NCBI RefSeq assembly: GCF_031157275.1
Contig: NZ_JAVIFW010000009.1
Location: forward strand, 124,001-188,000
Length of the DNA stretch: 64,000 nt
Reading direction: 5' to 3'
Source: Streptomyces sp. LHD-70
Lineage (GTDB): Bacteria > Actinomycetota > Actinomycetes > Streptomycetales > Streptomycetaceae
Shown: positions 1-7,144 of the stretch, piece after piece
Layout of the letters: every line of letters begins with the position of its first letter
Position numbering within the stretch: position 1 is the stretch's first letter
Translations under genes and position numbers: made by a program
Notes under the pieces: generated by a model
What the model saw: only the letters and a program-made list of their open reading frames with translations
Databases searched by the model: none
What the model was told of the DNA's origin: nothing

Positions 1-2
1 TC

Positions 3-551
3 GCCGGTACGGAGGGGCGGCCCCCGGCCGGGATGGAGATCCGCATCACGGACGCCGACGGGAAGCCGGTGCCTGCCGGGGTCGACGGGGAGGTGCGGCT
101 GCGCGGCGAGGCCGTCTGCCGGGGCTACCTGGAGCCGTCGCAGTCGGCCGCGGCCTTCGACGCCGAGGGCTTTCTGATCACGGGCGACCTGGGGCACGTA
201 CGGGAGAGCGGCCATCTGGTCCTCACCGGCCGCGCGAAGGACGTGATCATCCGCAAGGGGGAGAACATCTCGGCGAAGGAGATCGAGGACCTGCTGCACG
301 TCCACCCCGCGGTCGGCGAGGCGGCGGTCATCGGCCTCCCGGACCCGGAGCGCGGCGAACGCGTCTGCGCGGTCCTCGAACTCCCGCCGGGCTCGACGGA
401 GTTGAGCCTGCCCGAGGTCTGCGCACACCTCCGCGAGGCGGGCCTCTCCCCCCACAAGCTGCCGGAACAACTGGAGGTGGTGGAGGCCCTGCCCCGCAAC
501 GAGACGCTGCGCAAGGTGCTCAAGTACAAGCTGCGCGAGCGGTACGCGTGA
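3..551 (+). CDS. AMP-dependent acyl-CoA synthetase, C-terminal part (5' end outside window)
   Basis: The reading frame is open from the first base, so the N-terminal half lies outside the window. About 182 residues of a class I adenylate-forming enzyme (fatty-acid/aryl-CoA ligase type) are visible. They include the TGDLG motif before the hinge, the GRAKDVIIRKGENIS hinge motif that starts the mobile C-terminal domain, and a terminal RKVLKYKL stretch carrying the lysine expected to catalyse adenylation. Such enzymes activate a carboxylic acid with ATP and pass it to CoA; the substrate cannot be told from this part. It ends about 45 bases before a convergent EF-hand gene. The family call is sure, the substrate unknown. 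Confidence 0.85.
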   Translation, partial: AGTEGRPPAGMEIRITDADGKPVPAGVDGEVRLRGEAVCRGYLEPSQSAAAFDAEGFLITGDLGHVRESGHLVLTGRAKDVIIRKGENISAKEIEDLLHVHPAVGEAAVIGLPDPERGERVCAVLELPPGSTELSLPEVCAHLREAGLSPHKLPEQLEVVEALPRNETLRKVLKYKLRERYA

Positions 552-571
552 CGGCGCCGGGCCGGGGTTCG

Positions 572-615
572 CTCAGGCGTCCGGCGCGGGGAGCCCTCAG
601 GCGTCCGGCGCGGGG
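572..615. repeat. 20-bp direct duplication across the stop codon of the EF-hand gene
   Basis: CTCAGGCGTCCGGCGCGGGG occurs at 572-591 and again at 596-615. The second copy contains the minus-strand stop codon (597-599) and the last codons of the gene. Confidence 0.9.
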
Positions 616-1115
616 GTCGTGAAGTAGGCGGCGAAGGCGGTGAGGATCTCCTCCTCGGAGATCCGGCCGTCCCCGTCGGTGTCCAGGGCGGCGGCCGCGG
701 CGGCGGCGGTCTGCGGGTCGGCGCCGAGCACCTTCAGGACCCGCTCGGTCCCCTTCGGGGTGGCGCCCTTGCCGTCCTCGTCGGCGACGGCGATCGCGGC
801 CTTCAGGAACGGCCGCGCGATCTCGGCGAACCGCTGCGGACTGTCCCGCAGCCGCTTGACCGCACCGGTCACGAACTCCTCGCGGGTCACCCGCTGATCC
901 CCGTCGACATCGGCGATCCCGGCCATGCCCTGCCAGAACGCCTCAGCACCCGCGTACAGCGCCTGCCCCTTGTCGCACCGCGCGGTCGTCCCGAACTCGG
1001 CAAGGACGGCCTTCGCCGCACCGCTGAAGTCCTCGCGGTCGATGTAGCCGTTGCCGTCCTGGTCGAAGCTCGCAAATCGCGCGGCAATCCTGCGCTCGTA
1101 CTCTGCGCTGTCCAT
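597..1115 (-). CDS. EF-hand calcium-binding protein (calerythrin-like)
   Basis: Acidic cytosolic protein with four EF-hand loops in the calerythrin arrangement. Counting from the longer GTG start at 1163, loop 1 (DQDGNGYIDRED) lies near residues 34-45, loop 2 (DVDGDQRVTREE) near 85-96, loop 3 (DEDGKGATPKGT) near 128-139 and loop 4 (DTDGDGRISEEE) near 161-172. Loop 3 lacks the final Glu/Asp and is probably weak. The ATG at 1115 (172 aa) is preferred because GAGG lies 5 bases upstream; the GTG at 1163 has no such site. Expected role is calcium buffering or sensing; no enzymatic domain is present. The last 20 bp, including the stop, are duplicated just downstream (572-591). Confidence 0.85.
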   Translation of the reverse strand: MDSAEYERRIAARFASFDQDGNGYIDREDFSGAAKAVLAEFGTTARCDKGQALYAGAEAFWQGMAGIADVDGDQRVTREEFVTGAVKRLRDSPQRFAEIARPFLKAAIAVADEDGKGATPKGTERVLKVLGADPQTAAAAAAALDTDGDGRISEEEILTAFAAYFTTPAPDA

Positions 1116-1357
1116 CTCGGCCTCACTGATCAGGTGGGTGATGCGTTCCACTGCGTTCACCACGGAGCGTACGTCGGGCTCAGCCGCCCGGGCCCCGAAA
1201 GTCGCAGCTTCACCCAGGCTTGTATCAAGACCGGTGACATTCCGCGACCTGATCGAGGTCGGACGGCGCTGGGGGTGACGCGTTCCCGGTGGGCGCCGGG
1301 GGATGCGGGGGGTGCGGTGTGGGTTGTTTCACCCGCCCCGATGACCCGGCGGCAGCG

Positions 1358-1732
1358 CTACGCCGAGAGCGGCGAGGCTTCCTCGTCCACCGCTGAGCCG
1401 AGGTCGGGGAAGACCTCGAAGAGGCGGCGGACGCCGAGGGCCGCCAGGACCCGGTTCACGTGGGAGCCGTCCTCCGCGCCCTGGGCCGGGAGGATCAGGC
1501 GGAGGCGGCCGCGGCAGGAGCGGATGAGGCGGCGGGTGGCTATGAGCACGCCGACGCCGGAGGAGTCGCAGAAGAGGACCTCGGAGAGGTCGAGGACGAG
1601 GCTGCGGCGGCCCTCGGCGACGGCGTCGTGGACGCGCTGGCGCACGATCGGCGACGTCACCAGGTCCATCTCACCGCTGACCTGGATGACGGCCCAGCCG
1701 CCCTGATCGCCATCGGTCACTTTGAGCGCCAT
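1358..1732 (-). CDS. STAS-domain anti-anti-sigma factor
   Basis: Single STAS domain (124 aa from this start) of the SpoIIAA/RsbV/BldG type. The strand-loop around VLDLSEVLFCDSSGVGVL carries the conserved serine that a partner anti-sigma kinase would phosphorylate; the unphosphorylated form would bind that kinase and free a sigma factor. No kinase gene is adjacent, so the partner lies elsewhere. The start is uncertain: the ATG at 1732 begins directly at the domain and has GAGAGG about 11 bases upstream, while a frame extending to 1822 adds 30 low-complexity residues and has no ribosome-binding site. It lies upstream of and divergent from an ECF-like sigma factor, which makes a signalling link plausible but unproven. 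Confidence 0.85.
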   Translation of the reverse strand: MALKVTDGDQGGWAVIQVSGEMDLVTSPIVRQRVHDAVAEGRRSLVLDLSEVLFCDSSGVGVLIATRRLIRSCRGRLRLILPAQGAEDGSHVNRVLAALGVRRLFEVFPDLGSAVDEEASPLSA

Positions 1733-2168
1733 CCGCCACGCCGCCTCTCGTTCCACTCGTACGCCGCGTACGGCTCGGTTCCGGGCTTCGGTTTCCGGGT
1801 CCGGTCCACAACCTTCAGCCATCGTGGCGGTATCCGGAAGCCGTGCTTACGCTTCCCTGGTTCGCGGTTGCCCCGCTACTCCCCCGTAAAACACCTCACC
1901 TGAACAACAGGCCATCCGGCAGGCCTATCACATATGCACCGATTCGATCTACGTCGATCCAGTTCGTTCAACGGACTTCAACGAATTTCGACGCGACATT
2001 GACTCAACTCTCAGCACAGCGTGACCAATTCACTACCATCCGCAGCCACCCCGCGCCGCCCGTTGCCGCAAACCGAGGTGCGTTGTCGGTGGCGGGCACT
2101 ACATTCGTTGGAGGGTTCGCGCTCGTACGGTCGGCACGTACGGTCGTGCCACGGCAGGAGGGGGCCAC
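1733..2168. promoter_or_regulatory. Divergent intergenic region between STAS and sigma-factor genes
   Basis: Locally AT-richer sequence (about 1900-2020) separates two divergent regulatory genes. I see a hairpin with arms GGAAGC/GCTTCC near 1831-1855. Close to the sigma gene there is an inverted repeat GGCACG-N6-CGTGCC at 2133-2150, overlapping two direct copies of CGTACGGTCG (2124-2133 and 2138-2147). These sit 20-45 bases before the sigma start and could be an operator or promoter element. An AGGAGGGGG ribosome-binding site follows at about 2155. No coding sequence is convincing here. Confidence 0.45.
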
Positions 2169-2750
2169 ATGGCGAAAGACGCACCGCCCCGCTGGGACCG
2201 CAAGATGCAGCAGCGGCTCGCACGCGGAGAGGCGGCCGCGCTCGGCGAGCTGTACGACAGGCTCGCCTCCCTCGTGCACAGCCTCGCCCACCGCGTGCTC
2301 GACGACGACGCGGCGGCGGACCGCGTCACCCGCGAGGTCTTCGCCCACGTCTGGGAGAACCCCGAGGAGTACGACCCGAAGAAGGGCTCGATGCGCTCCT
2401 GGCTCGCCGGCCTCACCAACCGGTATGCGGTGGCGCGGCTGCGGCAGACCGAGACCGAGGCGCTCGCCGACGGCGGCCAGGGCACCACGGAGGACATGGA
2501 GCAGAAGGTCCGCCGCGCCTCCGTCGCCGCCCGCGCGGACTACATCGTGACGTCCATGCCCGCCCCGCTGCGCGCCGCCCTCGAACTCGCCTACTTCCAG
2601 CGGCGGGACTACCGCCAGACCGCCGCCGACCTCGGCGTGACCGAGGACGAGGCCCGGCGCCGCCTCCGCCTCGGCCTGCAACTCCTGTCCACCGCCAACG
2701 AACAGCGGCCCGCCGCCGCCCCTCCGCCCGGCTACGGGAGCGCACTGTGA
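2169..2750 (+). CDS. ECF-like RNA polymerase sigma factor
   Basis: A 193-aa sigma-70 family protein of ECF size. The region 2 helix set spans about residues 20-85 (ELYDRLASLVHSLAHRVL, then FAHVWENPEEYDPKKGSM). The region 4 helix-turn-helix spans about 120-175 (LELAYFQRRDYRQTAADL, then EDEARRRLRLGLQLL). The start is ATG behind a strong AGGAGGGGG site. The stop overlaps the GTG start of the next gene, a zinc-finger anti-sigma factor, which is the usual sigma/anti-sigma operon layout. It should direct RNA polymerase to a stress regulon when released from its partner. The inducing signal cannot be read from the sequence, but the thiol-type partner domain hints at redox or thiol status. Confidence 0.88.
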   Translation: MAKDAPPRWDRKMQQRLARGEAAALGELYDRLASLVHSLAHRVLDDDAAADRVTREVFAHVWENPEEYDPKKGSMRSWLAGLTNRYAVARLRQTETEALADGGQGTTEDMEQKVRRASVAARADYIVTSMPAPLRAALELAYFQRRDYRQTAADLGVTEDEARRRLRLGLQLLSTANEQRPAAAPPPGYGSAL

Positions 2751-4174
2751 ACGCCGACCCCTCCGAGCCGGACGACGGCCCCGAGGGTCACGACGGCCCG
2801 GACCGGCACGGCGAGAGCGACCCCCGCCACGGCCGCGCGGACGACGACATCGCGACCGGCGGCGCCCTCGCCGAAGGTGTGCCAGGGCCGGACGGCCGCC
2901 CGCGTGAGAACGGCCGGCCGGGCCCCGGCGAGCACCCCGGCGCCCGGCCCCCGCACGGCGGCGGCCTGCGCATACCGCCACCGCGCAGCTCCATCGAGGA
3001 CTCCGGCCGCCCGCTGCCCGAGCCGCCGCCGCTGCCCGCCGTGCCCGCGCCCGCGCCGCCCGTCCTGGAGCACAAGGTCCTCAAGTCGCTGCTCGGCGCC
3101 TGGGCGCTCGCCGCCTGCTCCGCCGAGGAGGCCGCAGCCGTCGAGCTGCACCTCGGCGGCTGCGGCGCCTGCGCGGACGAGGCACTGCGGCTGCGGGACG
3201 CCGTCGGCCTGCTGCACCCCGAGGAGAGCCTCGACCTCGACCCGGGCCTGCGCTCCCGCGTCCTCGCCGGCTGCCTGGACCGCCGCCCGCCCCGCATACC
3301 CGTCCCCGACTGGGCCGCGCCCTACGACGCCGAGACGGCCCGGCTCGACGCCCTGCTCCAGGACTTCGGCAACGGCGAGTGGCACGCCCCGGTCCAGCTG
3401 AAGTGGTACGAGGGGGACGAGGCCGTCACGCGCCGCACCACCGTCGCCGGGGTCATCGCCCACCTCCTGACGGTCGACGGCCTGGTCGCGACGACCCTCG
3501 GCCTGGACGACCCGCTGCCCGAGGCCGCGCGCGCCGCCCTCACCGGCACCTCGCCCGCCGAACGCACCGAGGCGTACTGGAACGCCTCCCGGTTCCCGGC
3601 CACGCGCGGCGTGCGCCTGCCGTGGCGGGAGCAGAGCCACACCGTCATCCGCACGGTGTCCTTCGCGGGCGGCGGCTCCGCCGAACTCGCCGTGCCCTAC
3701 GGCGAGTTCACGCTGCCCCTGCGGGACTCGATGCTCGACCGCGCCTTCGAGTGCTGGGTGCACGCGGGGGACATCGCGGACGCGGTGGACTACCCGTACC
3801 AACCGCCCGCACCCCGGCACCTCAACCGGATGATCGACCTCGCCGCCCGCATGCTGCCCGGCGCGCTCGCCGACCGGCGCCGCGCGGGCCTCGCCGCACC
3901 GGCCAAGGAGCTGGTCGCCGCCGGGGCGCCCGGACGCAGCCTGCGCCTGGAGGTCGAGGGGCACGGCGGCGGCGAGTGGCTGATCCCGCTCGACTCCCCG
4001 GGAGCAGCCGCGTCACAGGAGTGCGAAGTGGCCCATGTCGCCCTGGACGGCGTGGAGTTCTGCCGCCTCGCCGCCGGGCACGTACCGCCCGAGGACGCGG
4101 CGGCCGGTCAGGTCGGCGACCGCGAGGCGATCCGGGACGTCCTGTCGGCGGCGGCCGCGCTCAGCCGGATGTAG
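2747..4174 (+). CDS. Anti-sigma factor: zf-HC2 fused to MDMPI-type domain
   Basis: A 475-aa protein starting at a GTG that overlaps the sigma-factor stop (GTGA). Residues 1-105 are a disordered Pro/Gly/Asp-rich leader. A zf-HC2 (ZAS) domain follows, with the H-x3-C-x2-C metal motif HLGGCGAC at about H135, C139 and C142. The rest (about 190-475) matches the mycothiol-dependent maleylpyruvate isomerase-like fold: an N-terminal DinB-type four-helix bundle (VAGVIAHLLTVDGLVATTL, ECWVHAGDIADAVDY) and a C-terminal SCP2-like part. The ZAS unit should hold the upstream sigma factor inactive. No membrane segment is visible, so it is probably a soluble sensor. The large thiol-enzyme-like domain is the likely sensory part, by inference only. 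Confidence 0.82.
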   Translation: MNADPSEPDDGPEGHDGPDRHGESDPRHGRADDDIATGGALAEGVPGPDGRPRENGRPGPGEHPGARPPHGGGLRIPPPRSSIEDSGRPLPEPPPLPAVPAPAPPVLEHKVLKSLLGAWALAACSAEEAAAVELHLGGCGACADEALRLRDAVGLLHPEESLDLDPGLRSRVLAGCLDRRPPRIPVPDWAAPYDAETARLDALLQDFGNGEWHAPVQLKWYEGDEAVTRRTTVAGVIAHLLTVDGLVATTLGLDDPLPEAARAALTGTSPAERTEAYWNASRFPATRGVRLPWREQSHTVIRTVSFAGGGSAELAVPYGEFTLPLRDSMLDRAFECWVHAGDIADAVDYPYQPPAPRHLNRMIDLAARMLPGALADRRRAGLAAPAKELVAAGAPGRSLRLEVEGHGGGEWLIPLDSPGAAASQECEVAHVALDGVEFCRLAAGHVPPEDAAAGQVGDREAIRDVLSAAAALSRM

Positions 4175-4183
4175 CCGCAGTAC

Positions 4184-4251
4184 GCAGAGGTCTTACGCAC
4201 GCACAGGTCTTACGCACGCAGCGGCCTTACGTACGCAGCGGCCTTACGCGA
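4184..4251. repeat. Four 17-bp tandem repeats entering the purU stop codon
   Basis: Four consecutive 17-bp units (4184-4200, 4201-4217, 4218-4234, 4235-4251) share the pattern GCAGmGGyCTTACGyAC. The purU stop codon (TTA on the plus strand, 4244-4246) lies in the fourth unit, and every unit carries the same TTA trinucleotide. The array fills the gap between the convergent anti-sigma and purU genes. Confidence 0.92.
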
Positions 4252-5113
4252 AGACGACCGTGCGGCGGCCGTTGAGCAGGACGCGGCGCTCGCTGTGCCA
4301 CTTCACCGCGCGGGCGAGGGCCTGGCACTCCACGTCCCGGCCGACGGCGACGAGCTGCTGCGGCGTGACCTCGTGGCCGACGCGCTCGACCTCCTGCTCG
4401 ATGATCGGGCCCTCGTCGAGGTCGGCCGTCACGTAGTGCGCGGTCGCGCCGATCAGCTTCACACCGCGCGCGTGCGCCTGGTGGTAGGGCTTGGCGCCCT
4501 TGAAGCTCGGCAGGAACGAGTGGTGGATGTTGATGATCCGCCCGCTGAGCGCCTTGCACATCTCGTCCGAGAGCACCTGCATGTAGCGGGCGAGGACGAC
4601 CAGCTCGACGTTCTCCTCGCGTACGAGAGCGAGCAACTGCGCCTCGGCCCCCGCCTTGTTCTCCTTCGTCACCGGGATGTGGTGGAAGGGGATGTTGTAC
4701 GACGACACGAGCTCGGCGAAGTCCGTGTGGTTCGAGACCACGGCGGCGATCTCCACGGGCAGCGCGCCGGTCCGGGCCCGGAACAGCAGGTCGTTCAGGC
4801 AGTGCCCGAACTTGCTGACCATCAGGACGATGCGCATCTTCTCCTCGGCCCGGTGGATCTGCCAGTCCATATGGAAGGAGTCACCGACGGCAGCGAAGCT
4901 GGCGCGCAGCTTCTCGGCGTTCACGGCCTCGGCGGAGAAATGCACCCGCATGAAGAACAGCCCGGTGTCGTGGTCGCCGAACTGCTGGCTGTCCTCGATG
5001 TTGCAGCCGGTCATGAACAGGTAGCTGGACACGGCGTGGACGATGCCCTGCTTGTCGGGGCAGGACAGCGTGAGGACGTACTGGTCGGCGGCGGGTGCGG
5101 GCTGTGCGGTCAT
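4244..5113 (-). CDS. purU: Formyltetrahydrofolate deformylase
   Basis: A 289-aa cytosolic enzyme that hydrolyses 10-formyl-THF to formate and THF, balancing the one-carbon pool and feeding formate to purine synthesis. An N-terminal ACT domain (about residues 10-85, LTLSCPDKQGIVHAVSSYL) is followed by a formyltransferase-fold domain (about 90-289). The catalytic Asn-His-Asp set is visible in INIHHSFLPSFKGAKPY (near 194-197) and TADLDEGPII (Asp near 233). Length and layout are typical of PurU. It converges with the anti-sigma gene across a tandem-repeat array that reaches into its stop codon. Identification is secure. Confidence 0.95.
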   Translation of the reverse strand: MTAQPAPAADQYVLTLSCPDKQGIVHAVSSYLFMTGCNIEDSQQFGDHDTGLFFMRVHFSAEAVNAEKLRASFAAVGDSFHMDWQIHRAEEKMRIVLMVSKFGHCLNDLLFRARTGALPVEIAAVVSNHTDFAELVSSYNIPFHHIPVTKENKAGAEAQLLALVREENVELVVLARYMQVLSDEMCKALSGRIINIHHSFLPSFKGAKPYHQAHARGVKLIGATAHYVTADLDEGPIIEQEVERVGHEVTPQQLVAVGRDVECQALARAVKWHSERRVLLNGRRTVVFA

Positions 5114-5167
5114 AGCGGGAAGGCTACCTGCCCCGCTGCGCCGGGCGCCGTTCCGTCCAGGCCTCGG

Positions 5168-5686
5168 CTAGGCCGACCTCGTCAGGATCCGCAGCACCTC
5201 CAGCGTGCTGGGCACCGCGTCCGGGTCGTCCCCGTCCCCCGTGGCCAACCGCACGTGCGCGTCCCGCGCCGCCCGGACGGCCTCGTCCCAGCCGTGGTGG
5301 TCGAGGTAGGCGGAGACGGGGGCGTCGGGGCCGACCTGGTGCATGATCCGCAGCACCCGCAGGACGGCCAGGTCGACGAGGACCGCCTCCTGGGAGTCGC
5401 GGAAGATCGTCCCGACGTACTTCTCCGCGGACCAGTTGTCGAGCCAGGTGTCCTCGACGAGGCGGTACACCGCGTCCGTCACGTCTCCGTACCCGTCGAC
5501 GCCCGCGAGCCAGACGGTCTGCTGGAACTCCGGGTCCGCGAGCATGTGCAGCGCCGAGCGCACGTTGCTGCGCCAGCGCCACCACGGCATGTCGTTCAGA
5601 GGCATGCCGCCCATGGTGGAGGAGCGGCGGCCACGACGGGAAGGGTTCTCCGAGCTTTGCACGGTTGTCGATCGTACGTTCCCCAC
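5168..5686 (-). CDS. Conserved hypothetical protein (SCO4402-like family)
   Basis: A 172-aa soluble protein, strongly acidic toward the C-terminus, that I recognise only as a conserved actinobacterial family of unknown function. The conserved body begins at MGGMPLNDMPWWRWRSNVR (about residue 25) and is mostly helical, with Trp/Tyr-rich segments such as WLAGVDGYGDVTDAVYRLV and DTWLDNWSAEKYVG. No catalytic motif, signal peptide or membrane segment is visible. The GTG start at 5686 has a GGGGG tract about 8 bases upstream; ATG codons at 5614 and 5605 are alternatives that keep the conserved body. It follows purU on the same strand with a 54-base gap and may be co-transcribed with it. Confidence 0.75.
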   Translation of the reverse strand: MGNVRSTTVQSSENPSRRGRRSSTMGGMPLNDMPWWRWRSNVRSALHMLADPEFQQTVWLAGVDGYGDVTDAVYRLVEDTWLDNWSAEKYVGTIFRDSQEAVLVDLAVLRVLRIMHQVGPDAPVSAYLDHHGWDEAVRAARDAHVRLATGDGDDPDAVPSTLEVLRILTRSA

Positions 5687-5779
5687 GCGCGCGCCCCCAC
5701 CAGCCCCTGGAATTCACCTTCACGTCACTCGCCGTTGAGCCGAGATCACTCAAAGGTTAGGGACCGACCGGAATGGTGC

Positions 5780-7108
5780 ATGTCCATGACTGTCCGGCGC
5801 CGCCCTCGGCTCACCCGCCCGCTCAAGACCGCCACCATCACCGTGACGGCCCTCGCGGCGATCGCCACGGCGGCGGTCGGCTGCGGGGCGATCCCCGGGT
5901 CGTCGGGGGAGTCCGGGGAGCCCGTCACCGTGATGACCTGGGCCCCCGACCGGACCGAGGCGACCGACATGCCCGGAATGCCCGCGATGGCGCGTGCGTA
6001 TGCCCGCTGGGTCAACGACCACGGCGGGCTCAACGGCCGCCCCCTCAAGGTCCTCACCTGCAACGACCACAACGACTCCGTGGGCGCCGCGAACTGCGCC
6101 CGGCGCGCGGTGAAGGCGAACGTGGCCGCCGTGGTCGGCTCGTACAGCCAGCACGGCCAGGCCTTCCTCTCCCCGCTTGAGGCCGCAGGTATCCCGTACA
6201 TCGGTGGCTACGGGCTGACCGAGGAGGAGTTCGTCAGCCCGACGTCCTTCCCGGTCAACGGCGGTGTCGTCGCGCTGCTCGCCGGGAACGGGCGGCAGCT
6301 GGCCCGGGACTGCGAGCGCGTCTCGCTCGTACGGCCCGACACGCTCGCCGGTGACCTGCTGCCCGGACTGCTCAACGCCGGCCTCGCGCAAGGCCACCGC
6401 AAGCCCGCCACGGACATCCTCGCGGCGGAGGACTCCGGCGACTACAGCAGGCAGGCCGAGCAGGCGCTGAAGGCCGCGGGCGCCGACCCCTCCCTCGTCT
6501 CCACGCTAGGCCGCGAGGGGGCCTCCGAGCGGGCCCGTGAGGGCTGCGTCACGGCCGCGCTCGGCGACCGTACGGACGGCTTCTTCGACTCGTTCCGGCG
6601 CGCGCAGGAGGACCACCAGAAGGTACGGATCTCCTCCGTGCTCGGCAGCGTCGACCAGACCTCGGTGGACCGCACGGGCGGCGCGTCCGGCCCGTACGAG
6701 GGGGCGTACGTGACGAGTTGGTACCCGGCGGCCGACGACGCGCGCTGGGACCCGATGCGCCGGGTGATCCGCGAGGAGGCCTTCGGGGACCACCGGATCG
6801 ACCCGGCGAACGCCGGTGTGCAGACGACCTGGATCGCGTACACCGTGTTCAAGAAGGTCGTCGAGTCGCTCGGCGACGGCGAGGTGACCGCGCGGACCGT
6901 GACGCGGGCGCTCAACGACGGCGTGCGCGTCGGCACGGGCGGCCTCACGCCGACGCTCAGCTGGCGCTTCGAGGACACCGTGGCGGCGAGTGAGTTCCCG
7001 CGCCTGGTCAACGCGAACGTGACGTACCAGGTGGTCCGCGACGGGCGGCTCGTGGCGGCCCGCAAGTCCGCGGTGGACGTCTCGCGGACGCTGGAAGAGG
7101 CCTCCTGA
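5780..7108 (+). CDS. ABC transporter substrate-binding lipoprotein (branched-chain amino-acid type)
   Basis: A 442-aa exported lipoprotein. A basic N-region and hydrophobic stretch (TVTALAAIATAAVGC) end in a lipobox with Cys at about residue 35. The mature part is a periplasmic-binding-protein type I fold (Peripla_BP_6): WVNDHGGLNGRPLKVLTCND, NCARRAVKANVAAVVGSYS and PLEAAGIPYIGGYGL are typical of Leu/Ile/Val-binding relatives. No permease or ATPase genes are adjacent, so it is an orphan binding protein that may serve a remote transporter or act as a sensor. ATG at 5780 is preferred over 5786; both leave the signal intact. A 9-bp hairpin overlaps its stop codon. Confidence 0.85.
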   Translation: MSMTVRRRPRLTRPLKTATITVTALAAIATAAVGCGAIPGSSGESGEPVTVMTWAPDRTEATDMPGMPAMARAYARWVNDHGGLNGRPLKVLTCNDHNDSVGAANCARRAVKANVAAVVGSYSQHGQAFLSPLEAAGIPYIGGYGLTEEEFVSPTSFPVNGGVVALLAGNGRQLARDCERVSLVRPDTLAGDLLPGLLNAGLAQGHRKPATDILAAEDSGDYSRQAEQALKAAGADPSLVSTLGREGASERAREGCVTAALGDRTDGFFDSFRRAQEDHQKVRISSVLGSVDQTSVDRTGGASGPYEGAYVTSWYPAADDARWDPMRRVIREEAFGDHRIDPANAGVQTTWIAYTVFKKVVESLGDGEVTARTVTRALNDGVRVGTGGLTPTLSWRFEDTVAASEFPRLVNANVTYQVVRDGRLVAARKSAVDVSRTLEEAS

Positions 7109-7124
7109 GCCGCGCCAGGAGGCC
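7099..7124. terminator. Hairpin terminator between convergent genes
   Basis: Perfect 9-bp inverted repeat GGCCTCCTG (7099-7107), loop AGCCGCGC, CAGGAGGCC (7116-7124). It overlaps the last codons of the binding-protein gene and sits 20 bases before the end of the convergent gene, so it could serve both strands. No U-tract is present, as is common in this genus. Confidence 0.6.
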
Positions 7125-7144
7125 CGCCCTTCAGGCCTGACCGG

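Noticed and set aside
4295..5779. Plus-strand frame opposite purU, running into the binding-protein gene
   Set aside because: Only the last 443 codons (from 5780) look like a protein, starting at a signal peptide. The upstream part is antisense to purU and the next gene.
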